DNA of 64,000 nucleotides from Ectothiorhodospira marina (GCF_900109495.1 NZ_FOAA01000003.1:140572-204571); one strand, 5' to 3'. Positions 37,926 through 47,270 are shown, counted from the stretch's first letter. Notes: generated by a model from the letters alone, not told the origin. A program made the numbers and translations.

Positions 37926-38507
37926 ATGCGCACCCGCCACCCCAGAACGGACCGCCCCAGCCTGCCCCTGCTCATCAGCCTGCTGCTGAACCTGGCTCTC
38001 ATCCTGCCCCTGGCAGGCCAGGTCGGGGCCGAGGAGCGCGACCCCTACGCGCACTTCTTCCGCACCACCTTCGGCGATTTCCAGGAGGAACTGGAACTGG
38101 CTCGGGATGAAGGCAAGAAGGGCATCCTCATCTTCTTCGAGATGGATGCCTGCCCCTTCTGCCACCGCATGAAGGACAACGTGCTCAATCAGCGCCAGGT
38201 GCAGGAGTACTACAACGCCCACTTCGCCAACTTTTCCGTGGACGTGGAAGGCGCCATTCAGATCACCGACTTCCAGGGTGAATCCACCACCGAACAGGCC
38301 TGGGCCTTTGAGGAACACGGCGTGCGGGCCACGCCGGTATTCCAGTTCTTCAACCTGGACGGCGAACCCATCGCCCGGCTGACCGGCCCCACCTCCAGTG
38401 TGGAGGAGTTCCTCTGGCTGGGTGAATACGTGGAGGGTGGTCACTATGAGGACCAGCCTTTCAGCCGTTACCGGCGTGAGCGCCAGCAGGAGGCCCGGGG
38501 CGGCTGA
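37926..38507 (+). CDS. Periplasmic thioredoxin-fold protein with CPFC motif
   Basis: 193 residues. An N-terminal signal peptide or anchor (~12-37, LPLLISLLLNLALILPLAG) is followed by a thioredoxin-like domain with the active-site pair CPFC near 76-79 and the cis-proline in RATPVFQFF. It resembles SoxW/DsbD-C-like thioredoxins that keep periplasmic or cytochrome-related proteins reduced. AGGAGA just upstream supports ATG 37926. It starts a plus-strand run with a TolC-like gene 20 bases downstream. The electron donor may be the DsbD encoded at 41.1 kb; that is inference. Confidence 0.85.
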   Translation: MRTRHPRTDRPSLPLLISLLLNLALILPLAGQVGAEERDPYAHFFRTTFGDFQEELELARDEGKKGILIFFEMDACPFCHRMKDNVLNQRQVQEYYNAHFANFSVDVEGAIQITDFQGESTTEQAWAFEEHGVRATPVFQFFNLDGEPIARLTGPTSSVEEFLWLGEYVEGGHYEDQPFSRYRRERQQEARGG

Positions 38508-38527
38508 ACCGCGACCGGATCGGCCCC

Positions 38528-39868
38528 ATGCAACCTCAACGCATGATCCGGGCCCTGGGCCCGCTGGTGTGCCTCGCGCTGATGCTGCCCGTGCAGCCCC
38601 CCATACAGGCCAATGAACTGCCCCGCCCCCTCACCCTTGTGGATGCCCTGGAGCAGGCCAGCCCGACCCATCCCCGTCTGATCCAGGGGCAGGCCCGTCA
38701 ACGGTCGGCCGAGGCGGATAGAGCCCTGGCCGGGAGCCGCGACGACCTGGAGATCGGGCTGCAACTCACCCCCCGCTGGATCGAACCCAACGACCGGGCA
38801 CCCATTGATCGCCACGACGACTCCCGCGCCCTGCTCCAGGCCCGCAAGACGCTGTATGACTTTGGCCGCACCCGTCATCAGCAGGCCGCCGCCGAAACCA
38901 CCCTGAGGGGCGAGACGCTGACGCTGACCGACACCCGCGCCCAGCGGCGCCTGGAGATCATGCGAGGGTATTTCCAGGTATTGCTGGCGGATCTCACCTA
39001 CGCCCGGGACAACGAGGCCATGGCGGTGGAATTCGTGGAACTCAACCGGTTGCGCGAGCGCCACGCCCTGGAACAGATCTCCGACATCGATCTGATGGCC
39101 CGGGAGAATCGCTACCAGGCCGCACGAATACAACGCCATGCCAGCCTGCAACGCACCCGGGCCGCGCGCCAGCAGTTGGCCCTGATCCTGGGGTATCCCG
39201 ATGACATACCGGATCGCCTGCGCCAGCCTGATCTGCCAGGCAATGACCGGGACCTACCGGATCTGGAAGCGTTGTGGAACATCGCCGGGCACCACAACCC
39301 GCAACTGCGCGCCTTGCGCCTGGAGGTGGAGGCCGCCGGCCAACGCGTCGCCGCCCAGCGGGCCGAGGGCCGCCCCCTCCTGCATGCAGAGGCAGAAGCC
39401 GGCTGGTGGAGCCGGGAATTCGGTGGGGATCGCAATCCGCTGGCCCTGGGGCTGGTGCTGGACATCCCCCTGTATTCCGGCGGACGCGTGGATGCCGCCA
39501 CGGCCCGGGAACAGGCTCAGCGTCTGGAGGCCCGGGGCGACCTGGCCGAGGCGGAATACGCCCTGCGTCAGGACGTACTGGAGACCTGGCAGCGTATCCA
39601 ACACCTGACCACCCGACGCGAGCAGGCCCAGGTCCATGCTGATTATCGGGATTTGTATCTGGACCGCAGTCGCAGCCTGTACGAGATGGAAGTGGCCACC
39701 GACCTGGGTGATGCCATGACCCGACAGTCCGAGGCCCTGCTGCTCACCGCCGAGATCGAATTCCTGCTGGCTCTGGCCTGGGAACGCCTGGCCCTGCTCA
39801 CCGGGCAACCCGGCTTCAGCCCGCTGGAATCCTCCCTGCCAGCGCTCACGGGCATCGACCACGAATGA
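38528..39868 (+). CDS. TolC-family outer-membrane efflux protein
   Basis: 446 residues. A signal peptide (~1-29, cleaved near IQANE) precedes long alpha-helical repeats typical of the TolC trimer: LTLVDALEQASPTHPRL near the start and a second repeat from LPDLEALWNIAGHHNP. The GLVLDIPLYSGGRV segment is the conserved beta/turn region. It should form the outer-membrane exit duct of a tripartite pump. The stop overlaps the adaptor gene (ATGA). No inner-membrane pump gene is adjacent. Confidence 0.88.
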   Translation: MQPQRMIRALGPLVCLALMLPVQPPIQANELPRPLTLVDALEQASPTHPRLIQGQARQRSAEADRALAGSRDDLEIGLQLTPRWIEPNDRAPIDRHDDSRALLQARKTLYDFGRTRHQQAAAETTLRGETLTLTDTRAQRRLEIMRGYFQVLLADLTYARDNEAMAVEFVELNRLRERHALEQISDIDLMARENRYQAARIQRHASLQRTRAARQQLALILGYPDDIPDRLRQPDLPGNDRDLPDLEALWNIAGHHNPQLRALRLEVEAAGQRVAAQRAEGRPLLHAEAEAGWWSREFGGDRNPLALGLVLDIPLYSGGRVDAATAREQAQRLEARGDLAEAEYALRQDVLETWQRIQHLTTRREQAQVHADYRDLYLDRSRSLYEMEVATDLGDAMTRQSEALLLTAEIEFLLALAWERLALLTGQPGFSPLESSLPALTGIDHE

Positions 39869-40773
39869 CCAACCAAGGGATCGCGACGATGGGGATAACA
39901 AACATGAGAAAGGGGGCAAAAAAGGGGACAGACCCCTTTTCCGCGCGCCAGCGGCGCGCACAGAAAAGGGGTCTGTCCCCTTTTTTGCCCCCTTTTTTCC
40001 CTTTCTTCCCTTTTTTCCTGATCACCCTGCTGCTCGCCCCCCTGACCACCCTGGCCGAGGAAGGCCTCTCTAACGAGACACCGGCCCGACTGGACTGGTC
40101 GACGCGGATGGAACTGGGCAGTCCGGTCTCGGGGACCGTGACGGCGGTGAAGGTTCAGTCCGGGGATCGCGTCGCTGCGGGAGATCTGCTGGTGACCCTG
40201 GATGGCCGCGCCTCCCGGGCCGAGCTGGAGCGCGCCCAAGCCCAGGCACAGCGCCTCAAACTGGCCCGCGAGGAGGCCGAACGGGAATATGAACGTACCC
40301 GGGAGATGTATGACCAGGCCCTGATTTCCAGCCGGGAGCTGGCCCTCGCAGAGATCGATCAGTCCATGGCCCGGGCCGCTCACCAAGGCGCCTTGGCGGA
40401 ACTCACCCAGGCGCGCCTGAACCTGGAATACAGTCAGGTGAAAGCGCCCATGGAGGCCCTGGTGGTAGCCCGGCATGTGCATCCAGGCCAGGTGATACAA
40501 AACACCTTGCAGGTACAGCCCCTGGTGACCCTGGCCGTGGCCCACCCCATGCTGGCGACACTGGAGGTCTCAAGCCAGGGTGCCACCGAACTGGAACCGG
40601 GCACCGAGGCACACGTGCGGGTAGGAGACCAGGAATTTCAGGGACGGGTCAGGCGGGTGTCACTGGAGTCCCGTGAGGATACCCCGGACACCTTCCAGGT
40701 GTGGGTGGCCTTTGATCCACCCGAGGGGCATCGGCTGCGCGCAGGGATGTCGGCGTGGGTGGTACTACCCTGA
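39865..40773 (+). CDS. Periplasmic adaptor (HlyD/RND membrane-fusion protein) with palindrome in its N-terminus
   Basis: 302 residues from the ATG overlapping the TolC-like stop. The mature part has the two lipoyl halves (SPVSGTVTAVKVQSGDRVAAGDLLVTLDG and the later VKAPMEALVVARHVHPGQVI), a short helical hairpin between them, and a beta-barrel domain (PGTEAHVRVGDQEFQGRV). Residues ~16-43 are encoded by an 83-bp palindrome inserted in frame before the hydrophobic signal segment (FFLITLLLAPLTTLAEE). It should link an inner-membrane transporter to the TolC protein; that transporter is not in the window. Alternative starts at 39889 and 39904 also precede the palindrome. Confidence 0.85.
   Translation: MTNQGIATMGITNMRKGAKKGTDPFSARQRRAQKRGLSPFLPPFFPFFPFFLITLLLAPLTTLAEEGLSNETPARLDWSTRMELGSPVSGTVTAVKVQSGDRVAAGDLLVTLDGRASRAELERAQAQAQRLKLAREEAEREYERTREMYDQALISSRELALAEIDQSMARAAHQGALAELTQARLNLEYSQVKAPMEALVVARHVHPGQVIQNTLQVQPLVTLAVAHPMLATLEVSSQGATELEPGTEAHVRVGDQEFQGRVRRVSLESREDTPDTFQVWVAFDPPEGHRLRAGMSAWVVLP
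39911..39993. repeat. 83-bp near-perfect palindrome inside a coding sequence
   Basis: A 30-bp left arm (39911-39940) has an exact inverted copy at 39964-39993. The 23-base centre contains another stem, GCGCGCC/GGCGCGC. The repeated motif is AAGGGGACAGACCCCTTTTC. It is in frame with the adaptor gene and encodes a basic and then Phe/Pro-rich segment. Confidence 0.95.
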
Positions 40774-40824
40774 GGCAGCACTTACACTCGAGCCTCATCC
40801 TCAGTTGCACCCCCTGGAGCGACC

Positions 40825-41145
40825 ATGCAAGAACCCCTGTTGATCATCACCACACTGGACGATGAGGCCCGCGCCCGGGAGATCGGCGGACTCCTGGTGG
40901 AAAAGCGCCTGGCGGCCTGTGTCACCGTGTTGCCCGCCTCCACTTCCATCTATGAATGGGAGGGCGAGATCCAGGAAGACTCGGAACATGTGCTACTGAT
41001 CAAATCCCGGGCGGAGTGCTACGAGGCACTGGAAGAGGCCCTGCTGGACGAGCACCCCTATGAACTTCCGGAGATCATTGCGGTTCCAATCACCCACGGA
41101 CTTGAAGGCTACCTGGACTGGATAGAGGACACCACGGACCCATGA
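40825..41145 (+). CDS. cutA: Divalent-cation tolerance protein CutA
   Basis: 106 residues, family length. The conserved trimer-forming segments are visible: VEKRLAACVTVLPASTSIYEWEG and the C-terminal YELPEIIAVPITHGLEGYLDWI. CutA is a small cytoplasmic ferredoxin-like trimer linked to copper tolerance in E. coli, though its mechanism is unclear. Its stop overlaps the dsbD start (ATGA), the common cutA-dsbD arrangement. Confidence 0.95.
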   Translation: MQEPLLIITTLDDEARAREIGGLLVEKRLAACVTVLPASTSIYEWEGEIQEDSEHVLLIKSRAECYEALEEALLDEHPYELPEIIAVPITHGLEGYLDWIEDTTDP

Positions 41146-42971
41146 TTGATTTGTCGCTGCTGAAACGGCTTCTGCTTCCCCTCCTTCTTCTCCTGCTGGT
41201 GCCGTCGGGATCGGCACTGGCACAGATGGGAATGGAAGATGAACTGCTGCCACCGGAACAGGCCTTTGCCTTCGATGCCTACATGGCCGACGCAGACACG
41301 GTGGTGGCGGAATGGGTGATCGCCGACGGCTATTACCTTTACGGCGAGCAGTTCCGTTTCGAATCGCAGACCGACGGCATCGAACTGGGCGACCCCCGGC
41401 GTCCGGCGGGCACCACCAAAGAGGACGAGTTCTTCGGGCAGGTGGAGACCTACCGGGATCGTATCCGCGTACAAATCCCCCTCACCCGCACCGATGACGC
41501 CCCGGACACTCTGGACCTGCAGGCCCGGTCCCAGGGTTGCGCCGATATCGGCGTGTGCTACCCGCCGCAGTTTCAGACCGCCTCACTGGATCTGAACGAC
41601 CTCCGCGGCGCCGTGGAAGACGACGCCACCACCACTGACGCCCCACCCGCCGGCCCGATCTCGGAACAGGATCGTGTGGCAGGTCAACTGGCGGATGGTC
41701 GCGTCTGGCTGGTGGCCCTGGCCTTCTTTGGTTTTGGCCTGCTGCTCACCTTCACGCCTTGCGTGTTTCCCATGATCCCCATCCTGTCCAACATCATCCT
41801 GGGACAGAAGGATCTCACCACCCGCAAGGCCTTCCTCATCTCCCTGGTGTTCGTGCTGGCCATGGCCCTCACCTATACCGTGGCGGGCGTGATAGCCGGC
41901 CTGGCCGGGGCCAACCTGCAAGCGGCCTTCCAGAACCCCTGGATCATCGGCGGCTTCGTGGCCATCTTCATCGCCCTGGCCCTGTCCATGTTCGGCTTTT
42001 TCGAACTGCAGATGCCCGCGTCCATCCAGACCCGGCTCTCCGCCGTCTCCAACCAGCAACAGGGAGGCACGTTGGTCGGCGCGGGCATCATGGGGTTTCT
42101 CTCTGCCCTGATCGTCGGCCCCTGTGTCACCGCCCCGCTGGTGGGGGCGCTGCTGTACATCAGCCAGACCGGTGATGCGTTTCTGGGGGGGCTGGCGCTG
42201 TTCAGCCTGAGCATGGGCATGGGGCTGCCGCTGCTGATCCTGGGCACCTCAGCCGGGAAGCTTCTGCCCCGCGCCGGCGCCTGGATGGATACCGTCAAGG
42301 CGGTGTTCGGTGTGCTGCTGCTGGGCATGGGCATCTGGCTGCTGGAGCGGGTGATGCCCGCACAGGTGACCATGCTGCTGTGGTCGGCCCTGTTGATCGT
42401 CTCCGCCGTGTACATGGGCGCGCTGACCTCCCTGCCAGACGCCGCCAGGGGCTGGCGAGCCCTGTGGAAGGGCCTGGGCCTGGTGATCCTGGTCTACGGC
42501 GTGATCCTGATGATCGGCGCTGCCTCCGGGGGCAAGGATGTGCTCCGCCCCCTGAGCGGGCTGGCCCTGAGCGGCGGTAGCGCCGCCAGCGAGCAGGCCA
42601 GCCTCTCGTTCCGCCCGGTGGAGAGCCTGTCGGATCTGGAGCGTGAACTGGAGGCAGCCCGCGAGTCGGGCCAGCCGGTGGTCCTGGACTTCTACGCCGA
42701 CTGGTGTGTGGACTGCGTTCGCATGGAACGCACCACTTTCCAGGACGCGGACGTGGTGGCCGCCCTCTCCGGCGCCCGTCTGCTCAAGGCGGACGTGACC
42801 GGCAACACCCCCGAACACCGGGAGTTGATGCGGCACTTCGAGCTGTTCGGGCCACCGGCCATGATCTTTTTCAATGCCGAGGGGGAGGAACGGCGGGCTT
42901 ACCGGATGATGGGATACAAGGCAGCCGAGCCGTTCCTGGAGCATGTGAACCTGGCATTTGAACGGGGGTGA
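41142..42971 (+). CDS. dsbD: Thiol:disulfide interchange protein DsbD
   Basis: 609 residues with the three DsbD modules. After a signal peptide, the periplasmic alpha domain has Cys in GCADIGVCYPP. The membrane beta domain (~175-455) has about eight helices with the redox Cys in FTPCVFPMIPILSN and GPCVTAPLVGALL. The C-terminal thioredoxin domain has the CVDC active site near 522-525 (YADWCVDC). It carries electrons from cytoplasmic thioredoxin to periplasmic partners such as DsbC and cytochrome c factors. It is translationally coupled to cutA. Confidence 0.96.
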   Translation: MIDLSLLKRLLLPLLLLLLVPSGSALAQMGMEDELLPPEQAFAFDAYMADADTVVAEWVIADGYYLYGEQFRFESQTDGIELGDPRRPAGTTKEDEFFGQVETYRDRIRVQIPLTRTDDAPDTLDLQARSQGCADIGVCYPPQFQTASLDLNDLRGAVEDDATTTDAPPAGPISEQDRVAGQLADGRVWLVALAFFGFGLLLTFTPCVFPMIPILSNIILGQKDLTTRKAFLISLVFVLAMALTYTVAGVIAGLAGANLQAAFQNPWIIGGFVAIFIALALSMFGFFELQMPASIQTRLSAVSNQQQGGTLVGAGIMGFLSALIVGPCVTAPLVGALLYISQTGDAFLGGLALFSLSMGMGLPLLILGTSAGKLLPRAGAWMDTVKAVFGVLLLGMGIWLLERVMPAQVTMLLWSALLIVSAVYMGALTSLPDAARGWRALWKGLGLVILVYGVILMIGAASGGKDVLRPLSGLALSGGSAASEQASLSFRPVESLSDLERELEAARESGQPVVLDFYADWCVDCVRMERTTFQDADVVAALSGARLLKADVTGNTPEHRELMRHFELFGPPAMIFFNAEGEERRAYRMMGYKAAEPFLEHVNLAFERG

Positions 42972-43217
42972 CGCTGGCAACAGCGCACTCTCACCCCAAC
43001 CCCTCTCCCGCCAGCGGGAGAGGGGCAATATGGACCCCTGCCCCACGGAAAAGGCTCCCTTCTCCCCGCCGGGGAGAAGGGCCGGGGATGAGGGGAAACG
43101 GAGGGCAGCATGCAAAGTCCATCCACACCCCAACGCCCCTCCCGCAAACGGTAGAGGGGGCTCATTTCCACTCACAGACTTCATTGACATCGCACATCAC
43201 AACGGATCCTGGCTATC
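42972..43217. repeat. Double-hairpin repeat between dsbD and the TlpA-like gene
   Basis: First hairpin CCCCTCTCCCGC/GCGGGAGAGGGG (43000-43011, 43014-43025), second CCCTTCTCCCC/GGGGAGAAGGG (43057-43067, 43071-43081), bracketed by CTCACCCCAA and CCGGGGATGAGGGG. The layout is the same as at 37.6-37.8 kb. A partial third unit with CCCCTCCCG follows near 43136. Confidence 0.88.
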
Positions 43218-43766
43218 ATGACCCCAAGACACCTTCTCACCCCCCTCCTCTCCCTCGCCCTGATCGCCGGGGGCATGACCCTCACCGCGACCTCCCTGGC
43301 CCCGGCCGCCGCGCAGGCCGACAGCGGCCTCACCGGTGGCGGCATGCAGGGCCAGCAGCGGCCGGATTTCAAACTGCCCGACATGGACGGCGAATCCCGT
43401 CATATCAGCGAGTGGGACGACCGTGTGGTGCTGGTGAACTTCTGGGCCACCTGGTGCCCGCCGTGCCGCAAGGAGATGCCCCTGTTCGTGGAAATCCAGG
43501 AAGAATACGAGGAACAGGGCCTGACCATCGTCGGCGTGGCCCTGGATGAACACCAGGCAGTGAGTGACTTCATCGACACCTACGGCATCAACTTCCCCGT
43601 CCTCATCGGTGAGGACGCTGCCATGGATGTGGCCAGTGCCTATGGCAACCGCTATGGCAGCCTGCCCTACAGCGTGCTGCTGGATCGGGACGGCAAGGTG
43701 CGGTACATCCATGCGGGCGAGCTGAAGCGGGGCACGCTGGAGCGGGAGATGAAGCCCCTGTTGTGA
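43218..43766 (+). CDS. TlpA/ResA-like periplasmic thioredoxin
   Basis: 182 residues. A signal peptide of ~35 residues is followed by a TlpA-like thioredoxin domain: RPDFKLPDMDGESR, the active site WATWCPPCRKEMP (CPPC near 80-83), and the cis-proline in GSLPYSVLLDRDG. Relatives reduce haem-binding or copper-binding cysteines in cytochrome maturation. With DsbD upstream and a CPFC protein at 37.9 kb, this looks like a local set of periplasmic thiol proteins. A hairpin repeat follows the stop. Confidence 0.9.
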   Translation: MTPRHLLTPLLSLALIAGGMTLTATSLAPAAAQADSGLTGGGMQGQQRPDFKLPDMDGESRHISEWDDRVVLVNFWATWCPPCRKEMPLFVEIQEEYEEQGLTIVGVALDEHQAVSDFIDTYGINFPVLIGEDAAMDVASAYGNRYGSLPYSVLLDRDGKVRYIHAGELKRGTLEREMKPLL

Positions 43767-43782
43767 GCCCCGTGAGGTGACT

Positions 43783-43825
43783 GCCCTCACCCCAACCCCT
43801 CTCCCGCGAGCGGGAGAGGGGCTCG
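43783..43825. repeat. Single CCCCTCTCCCGC hairpin
   Basis: CCCTCACCCCAA followed by CCCCTCTCCCGC (43796-43807) and its inverted copy (43810-43821). It lies 30 bases after the TlpA-like gene and could act as its transcript end, though no T-tract follows. Confidence 0.8.
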
Positions 43826-43906
43826 TGCCCCACCCCAATCTCGTCACAAATTCCGCGGAACTTGCCCCAAACTCCGGGCAAAATCATTGTTCCCTTATTT
43901 AGCGGC

Positions 43907-43935
43907 TGGACAGCCCCCTGCCCTTGAGGCACAAT
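43907..43935 (+). promoter_or_regulatory. Candidate sigma-70 promoter of aroQ-accBC
   Basis: TGGACA (-35, one mismatch) at 43907-43912, a 17-base spacer and CACAAT (-10, two mismatches) at 43930-43935. It lies ~100 bases before aroQ. The long leader may carry regulation of the acc genes, but I see no recognisable element. Confidence 0.5.
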
Positions 43936-44033
43936 CCTGGGCACCTTTGGGGGGTGTCCTTTCTCTGCGCATCGCTGCGGTTTCATCCCGCAAAGGTCGG
44001 GTATTTCCCACTTTCAAGCGTGCGTGAATCCAC

Positions 44034-44477
44034 ATGGCCAAGTTCCTGCTGCTGAACGGTCCCAACCTGAACCTCCTGGGCACTCGCGAGCCGGGCATTT
44101 ATGGCGCGCAAACGCTGGATGACATCGTCCAGTCCCTGCAGCAACAGGCACACCACGCGGGTCATGCCCTGGAGGCCTTCCAGTCCAACGCCGAGCATGC
44201 CCTCATTGATCGCATTCATGAGGCGCGCACTCAGGGTGTGGACTGCATCCTGATCAACCCCGGGGCCTTCACGCACACCAGCATCGCCTTGCGCGACGCC
44301 CTGCTGGGCGTTGCCATCCCTTTCATCGAAGTGCATCTGTCCAACACCTTCGCCCGCGAGGCCTTTCGCCACCACTCCTATCTTGCGGACGTGGCAGCCG
44401 GTGTGATCATCGGTCTGGGGCCACAGGGATACGCGCTGGCGCTGGAGGCGGCCATCCAACAGACAACCCGAAGCTGA
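44034..44477 (+). CDS. aroQ: 3-dehydroquinate dehydratase, type II
   Basis: 147 residues, family length. The type II signature [20 protein letters not shown] opens the protein (catalytic Tyr in the loop after it), followed by [31 protein letters not shown] and [14 protein letters not shown] with the catalytic His. It dehydrates 3-dehydroquinate in the shikimate pathway. It is first of the conserved run aroQ-accB-accC-prmA; accB starts 5 bases after it. Confidence 0.97.
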   Translation: MAKFLLLNGPNLNLLGTREPGIYGAQTLDDIVQSLQQQAHHAGHALEAFQSNAEHALIDRIHEARTQGVDCILINPGAFTHTSIALRDALLGVAIPFIEVHLSNTFAREAFRHHSYLADVAAGVIIGLGPQGYALALEAAIQQTTRS

Positions 44478-44482
44478 GCACC

Positions 44483-44962
44483 ATGGATATCAGAAAGATC
44501 AAGAAACTCATCGAACTACTGGAAGAATCCGGCATTAACGAGATCGAGATCCAGGAGGGAGAGGAATCCGTGCGCATCACCCGGGCGGCCCAGAACACCG
44601 GTCAGGCCTTCATGATGCCGCAGAACTTCATGGTGCCCGGCGGCACCCCGCAACCGGCGGCACCCGCGGCCCCACCCACCCCGGCAGCCGCTCCCACCGA
44701 GAGCAACAGCAGCACCAGCCTGCCCACCGGGCATCAGGTGATCGCCCCCATGGTGGGCACCTTCTACCGGGCGCCCACACCAGGCGCCAAATCCTTTGTC
44801 GAGGTGGGCCAGTCGGTGGAGGAAGGGGATACCCTCTGCATCATCGAGGCCATGAAGATGCTCAACCAGATCGAGGCGGACAAGGCCGGCGTGATCAAGG
44901 CCGTGCTGGTGGAAAACGGCCAGCCGGTGGAATACGGCGAGCCCATGTTCATCATCGACTGA
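44483..44962 (+). CDS. accB: Biotin carboxyl carrier protein of acetyl-CoA carboxylase
   Basis: 159 residues. An N-terminal helical region ([23 protein letters not shown]) leads to an Ala/Pro-rich linker (~55-78) and the biotinyl domain with the thumb and the modified lysine in [12 protein letters not shown]. It carries CO2 on biotin for fatty-acid synthesis. It lies between aroQ and accC with gaps of 5 and 13 bases, so the three are co-transcribed. Confidence 0.97.
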   Translation: MDIRKIKKLIELLEESGINEIEIQEGEESVRITRAAQNTGQAFMMPQNFMVPGGTPQPAAPAAPPTPAAAPTESNSSTSLPTGHQVIAPMVGTFYRAPTPGAKSFVEVGQSVEEGDTLCIIEAMKMLNQIEADKAGVIKAVLVENGQPVEYGEPMFIID

Positions 44963-44975
44963 GGGGCAGCCACCC

Positions 44976-46316
44976 ATGTTTGACAAGATACTGATTGCCA
45001 ACCGGGGCGAGATCGCCCTGCGCATTCTACGGGCCTGCCGGGAGATGGGCATCAAGACCGTGGCAGTGCACTCCGATGCCGACCGCGACCTCAAGCACGT
45101 GCGCCTGGCGGACGAGTCCGTCTGCATCGGCCCGGCCCGCTCCACCGACAGTTACCTGAACGTGCCCGCCATCATCAGCGCCGCCGAGGTCACCGACGCC
45201 GAGGCCATCCACCCGGGCTACGGCTTCCTCTCGGAGAATGCGGATTTTGCCGAGCGGGTGGAGTCCAGCGGCTTTGTCTTCATCGGCCCTCGAGCCGACA
45301 CCATCCGCCTGATGGGTGACAAGGTCTCCGCCAAGGACGCCATGCAAAAAGCCGGCGTGCCCTGCGTGCCGGGCTCCGGCGGAGCCCTGGGCGACGACCC
45401 TGAAGCCAATCTGGAACTGGCCCGCAAGATCGGCTACCCGGTGATCATCAAGGCGGCCGGTGGCGGTGGCGGGCGCGGCATGCGCGTGGTGCATTCCGAC
45501 GGCGCACTGATCAACGCCATCTCCCTGACCCGCAGCGAGGCCGCCTCGGCCTTCAACAACCCCGTGGTCTACATGGAGAAATACCTGGAAAAGCCCCGCC
45601 ATGTGGAATTCCAGGTGATCGCCGACGAGCATGGCAACGCCATCAGCCTGGGCGAGCGGGACTGCTCCATGCAGCGCCGCCACCAGAAGGTGATCGAGGA
45701 AGCCCCCGCCCCCGGCATCACGGATGAACAGCGCAAGCGCATCGGCGATCGCTGTGCCGAGGCCTGCCGCACCATCGGCTACCGGGGCGCCGGTACCTTC
45801 GAGTTTCTCTACGAGGACGGCGAGTTCTTCTTCATCGAGATGAACACCCGTGTACAGGTGGAGCACCCGGTCACGGAGATGGTCACCGGCCTGGATATCG
45901 TCCGTGAGCAGATCATGGTGGCAGCGGGACACCCCTTGAGCATCACTCAAGAGGAAGTGGTATTGCGCGGCCATTCCATCGAATGCCGCATCAACGCGGA
46001 GGATCCAGCCAACTTCATGCCCTCACCGGGCACCATCAGCCAGTACCATGCGCCCGGCGGTCCCGGTATCCGTGTGGACACCCATATCTATAATGGCTAC
46101 AAGGTGCCGCCCTATTACGACTCCATGATCGGCAAGCTGGTGAGCTTCGGAGCCACCCGGGACATCGCCATCGCCCGCATGCGTGGCGCCCTGTCGGAGA
46201 TCGTGGTGGAAGGCATCAAGACCAACATCCCCTTGCACCGGGATCTGCTGGCCGATGTGTCCTTCCAGAATGGCGGCACCGACATCCATTATCTCGAGAA
46301 GAAGCTCAAGCTTTGA
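44976..46316 (+). CDS. accC: Biotin carboxylase subunit of acetyl-CoA carboxylase
   Basis: 446 residues, equal to E. coli AccC. It starts [20 protein letters not shown], has the glycine-rich ATP loop [12 protein letters not shown], and the active-site segment [23 protein letters not shown]. It carboxylates biotin on AccB with ATP and bicarbonate. It is followed after 31 bases by prmA, as in many gammaproteobacteria. Confidence 0.98.
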   Translation: MFDKILIANRGEIALRILRACREMGIKTVAVHSDADRDLKHVRLADESVCIGPARSTDSYLNVPAIISAAEVTDAEAIHPGYGFLSENADFAERVESSGFVFIGPRADTIRLMGDKVSAKDAMQKAGVPCVPGSGGALGDDPEANLELARKIGYPVIIKAAGGGGGRGMRVVHSDGALINAISLTRSEAASAFNNPVVYMEKYLEKPRHVEFQVIADEHGNAISLGERDCSMQRRHQKVIEEAPAPGITDEQRKRIGDRCAEACRTIGYRGAGTFEFLYEDGEFFFIEMNTRVQVEHPVTEMVTGLDIVREQIMVAAGHPLSITQEEVVLRGHSIECRINAEDPANFMPSPGTISQYHAPGGPGIRVDTHIYNGYKVPPYYDSMIGKLVSFGATRDIAIARMRGALSEIVVEGIKTNIPLHRDLLADVSFQNGGTDIHYLEKKLKL

Positions 46317-46347
46317 GCGCCATGCACGCAGTACGCGAGAACACCCC

Positions 46348-47226
46348 ATGATTCAGATCACCCTCCCCGCCAAGGCGGAACAGACTGAAGCCGTCGAGGA
46401 TGCCCTGCTGGGTCATGGGGCGGTCTCCGTGATGCTGCGCGATGCCGGTGACGTACCGCTGCTGGAGCCGCTGCCCGGCGAGGAGCCCCTGTGGCCAGAC
46501 CTGCTGGTGACCGGGCTGTTCCAGCCCGACATCGACCTGGATGAACTCACCCACATCCTGGCGGTGGAACTGGCCATGGACGCCTCGCGCATCCACCATG
46601 AGGTGCTGCCGGACCGTGACTGGGTGCGGGCCTGCATGGATGACTTTCATCCCATCCGCTTTGGCCAGCGCCTGTGGATCGTACCCACCTGGCACGAGAC
46701 CCCGGATGCCGACGCCGTGAACATCCGCCTGGACCCGGGCCTGGCCTTCGGTACCGGCACCCACCCCACCACGGCCATGTGCCTGCGCTGGCTGGACGCC
46801 CATCCACCGCAGGCACAGGAGGTCCTGGACTATGGTTGTGGTTCCGGCATCCTGGCCATCGGCGCCCTGAAACTGGGGGCCCAAAGTACCTGGGCCGTGG
46901 ACATCGACCCCCAGGCCATGACCGCCACCCGGGAGAATGCCCAGCGCAATGACATCCCCGATGAGCAACTGATCACCGGCCTGCCGGACGTCCTCCCGGA
47001 GGATGCGTGCTTTGATCTGACCCTGGCCAACATCCTGGCCAGCCCGCTGATGGCACTGGCCCCGGCCTTGGCCGGACGCACTCGCCCCGGTGGCCGGATC
47101 ATCCTGGCCGGCCTGCTGGACCGCCAGGCCAATGACCTGATGTCATGCTATGAACGCTGGTTCGAGATGCGCATCGCCGACCAGCAGGAAGGCTGGACCC
47201 TCCTGGAAGGCACCCGCCGACAATAG
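46348..47226 (+). CDS. prmA: Ribosomal protein L11 methyltransferase
   Basis: 292 residues. The N-terminal L11-binding domain (~1-60) precedes a Rossmann methyltransferase domain with GLAFGTGTHPTTAMCLRWL, the SAM motif VLDYGCGSGILAIGALKLGA and the DLTLANILA motif. It trimethylates ribosomal protein L11. The start ATG 46348 gives the family N-terminus (MIQITLPAKAEQ); longer readings overlap accC without homology. Confidence 0.97.
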   Translation: MIQITLPAKAEQTEAVEDALLGHGAVSVMLRDAGDVPLLEPLPGEEPLWPDLLVTGLFQPDIDLDELTHILAVELAMDASRIHHEVLPDRDWVRACMDDFHPIRFGQRLWIVPTWHETPDADAVNIRLDPGLAFGTGTHPTTAMCLRWLDAHPPQAQEVLDYGCGSGILAIGALKLGAQSTWAVDIDPQAMTATRENAQRNDIPDEQLITGLPDVLPEDACFDLTLANILASPLMALAPALAGRTRPGGRIILAGLLDRQANDLMSCYERWFEMRIADQQEGWTLLEGTRRQ

Positions 47227-47237
47227 CAGGAACCCCC

Positions 47238-47270
47238 TGTGGGAGCGGCCCTGGCCGCGAACAAGGCGAC
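47238..47270 (+). repeat. Single REP-like element
   Basis: CTGTGGGAGCGGCC followed by CTGGCCGCGAAC: the stem GCGGCC/GGCCGC with the CTGTGGGA head closely resembles Pseudomonas-type REP sequences. It lies in the 52-base gap between prmA and the DUF3426 gene and shares its head with the array at 2.6 kb. Confidence 0.75.
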
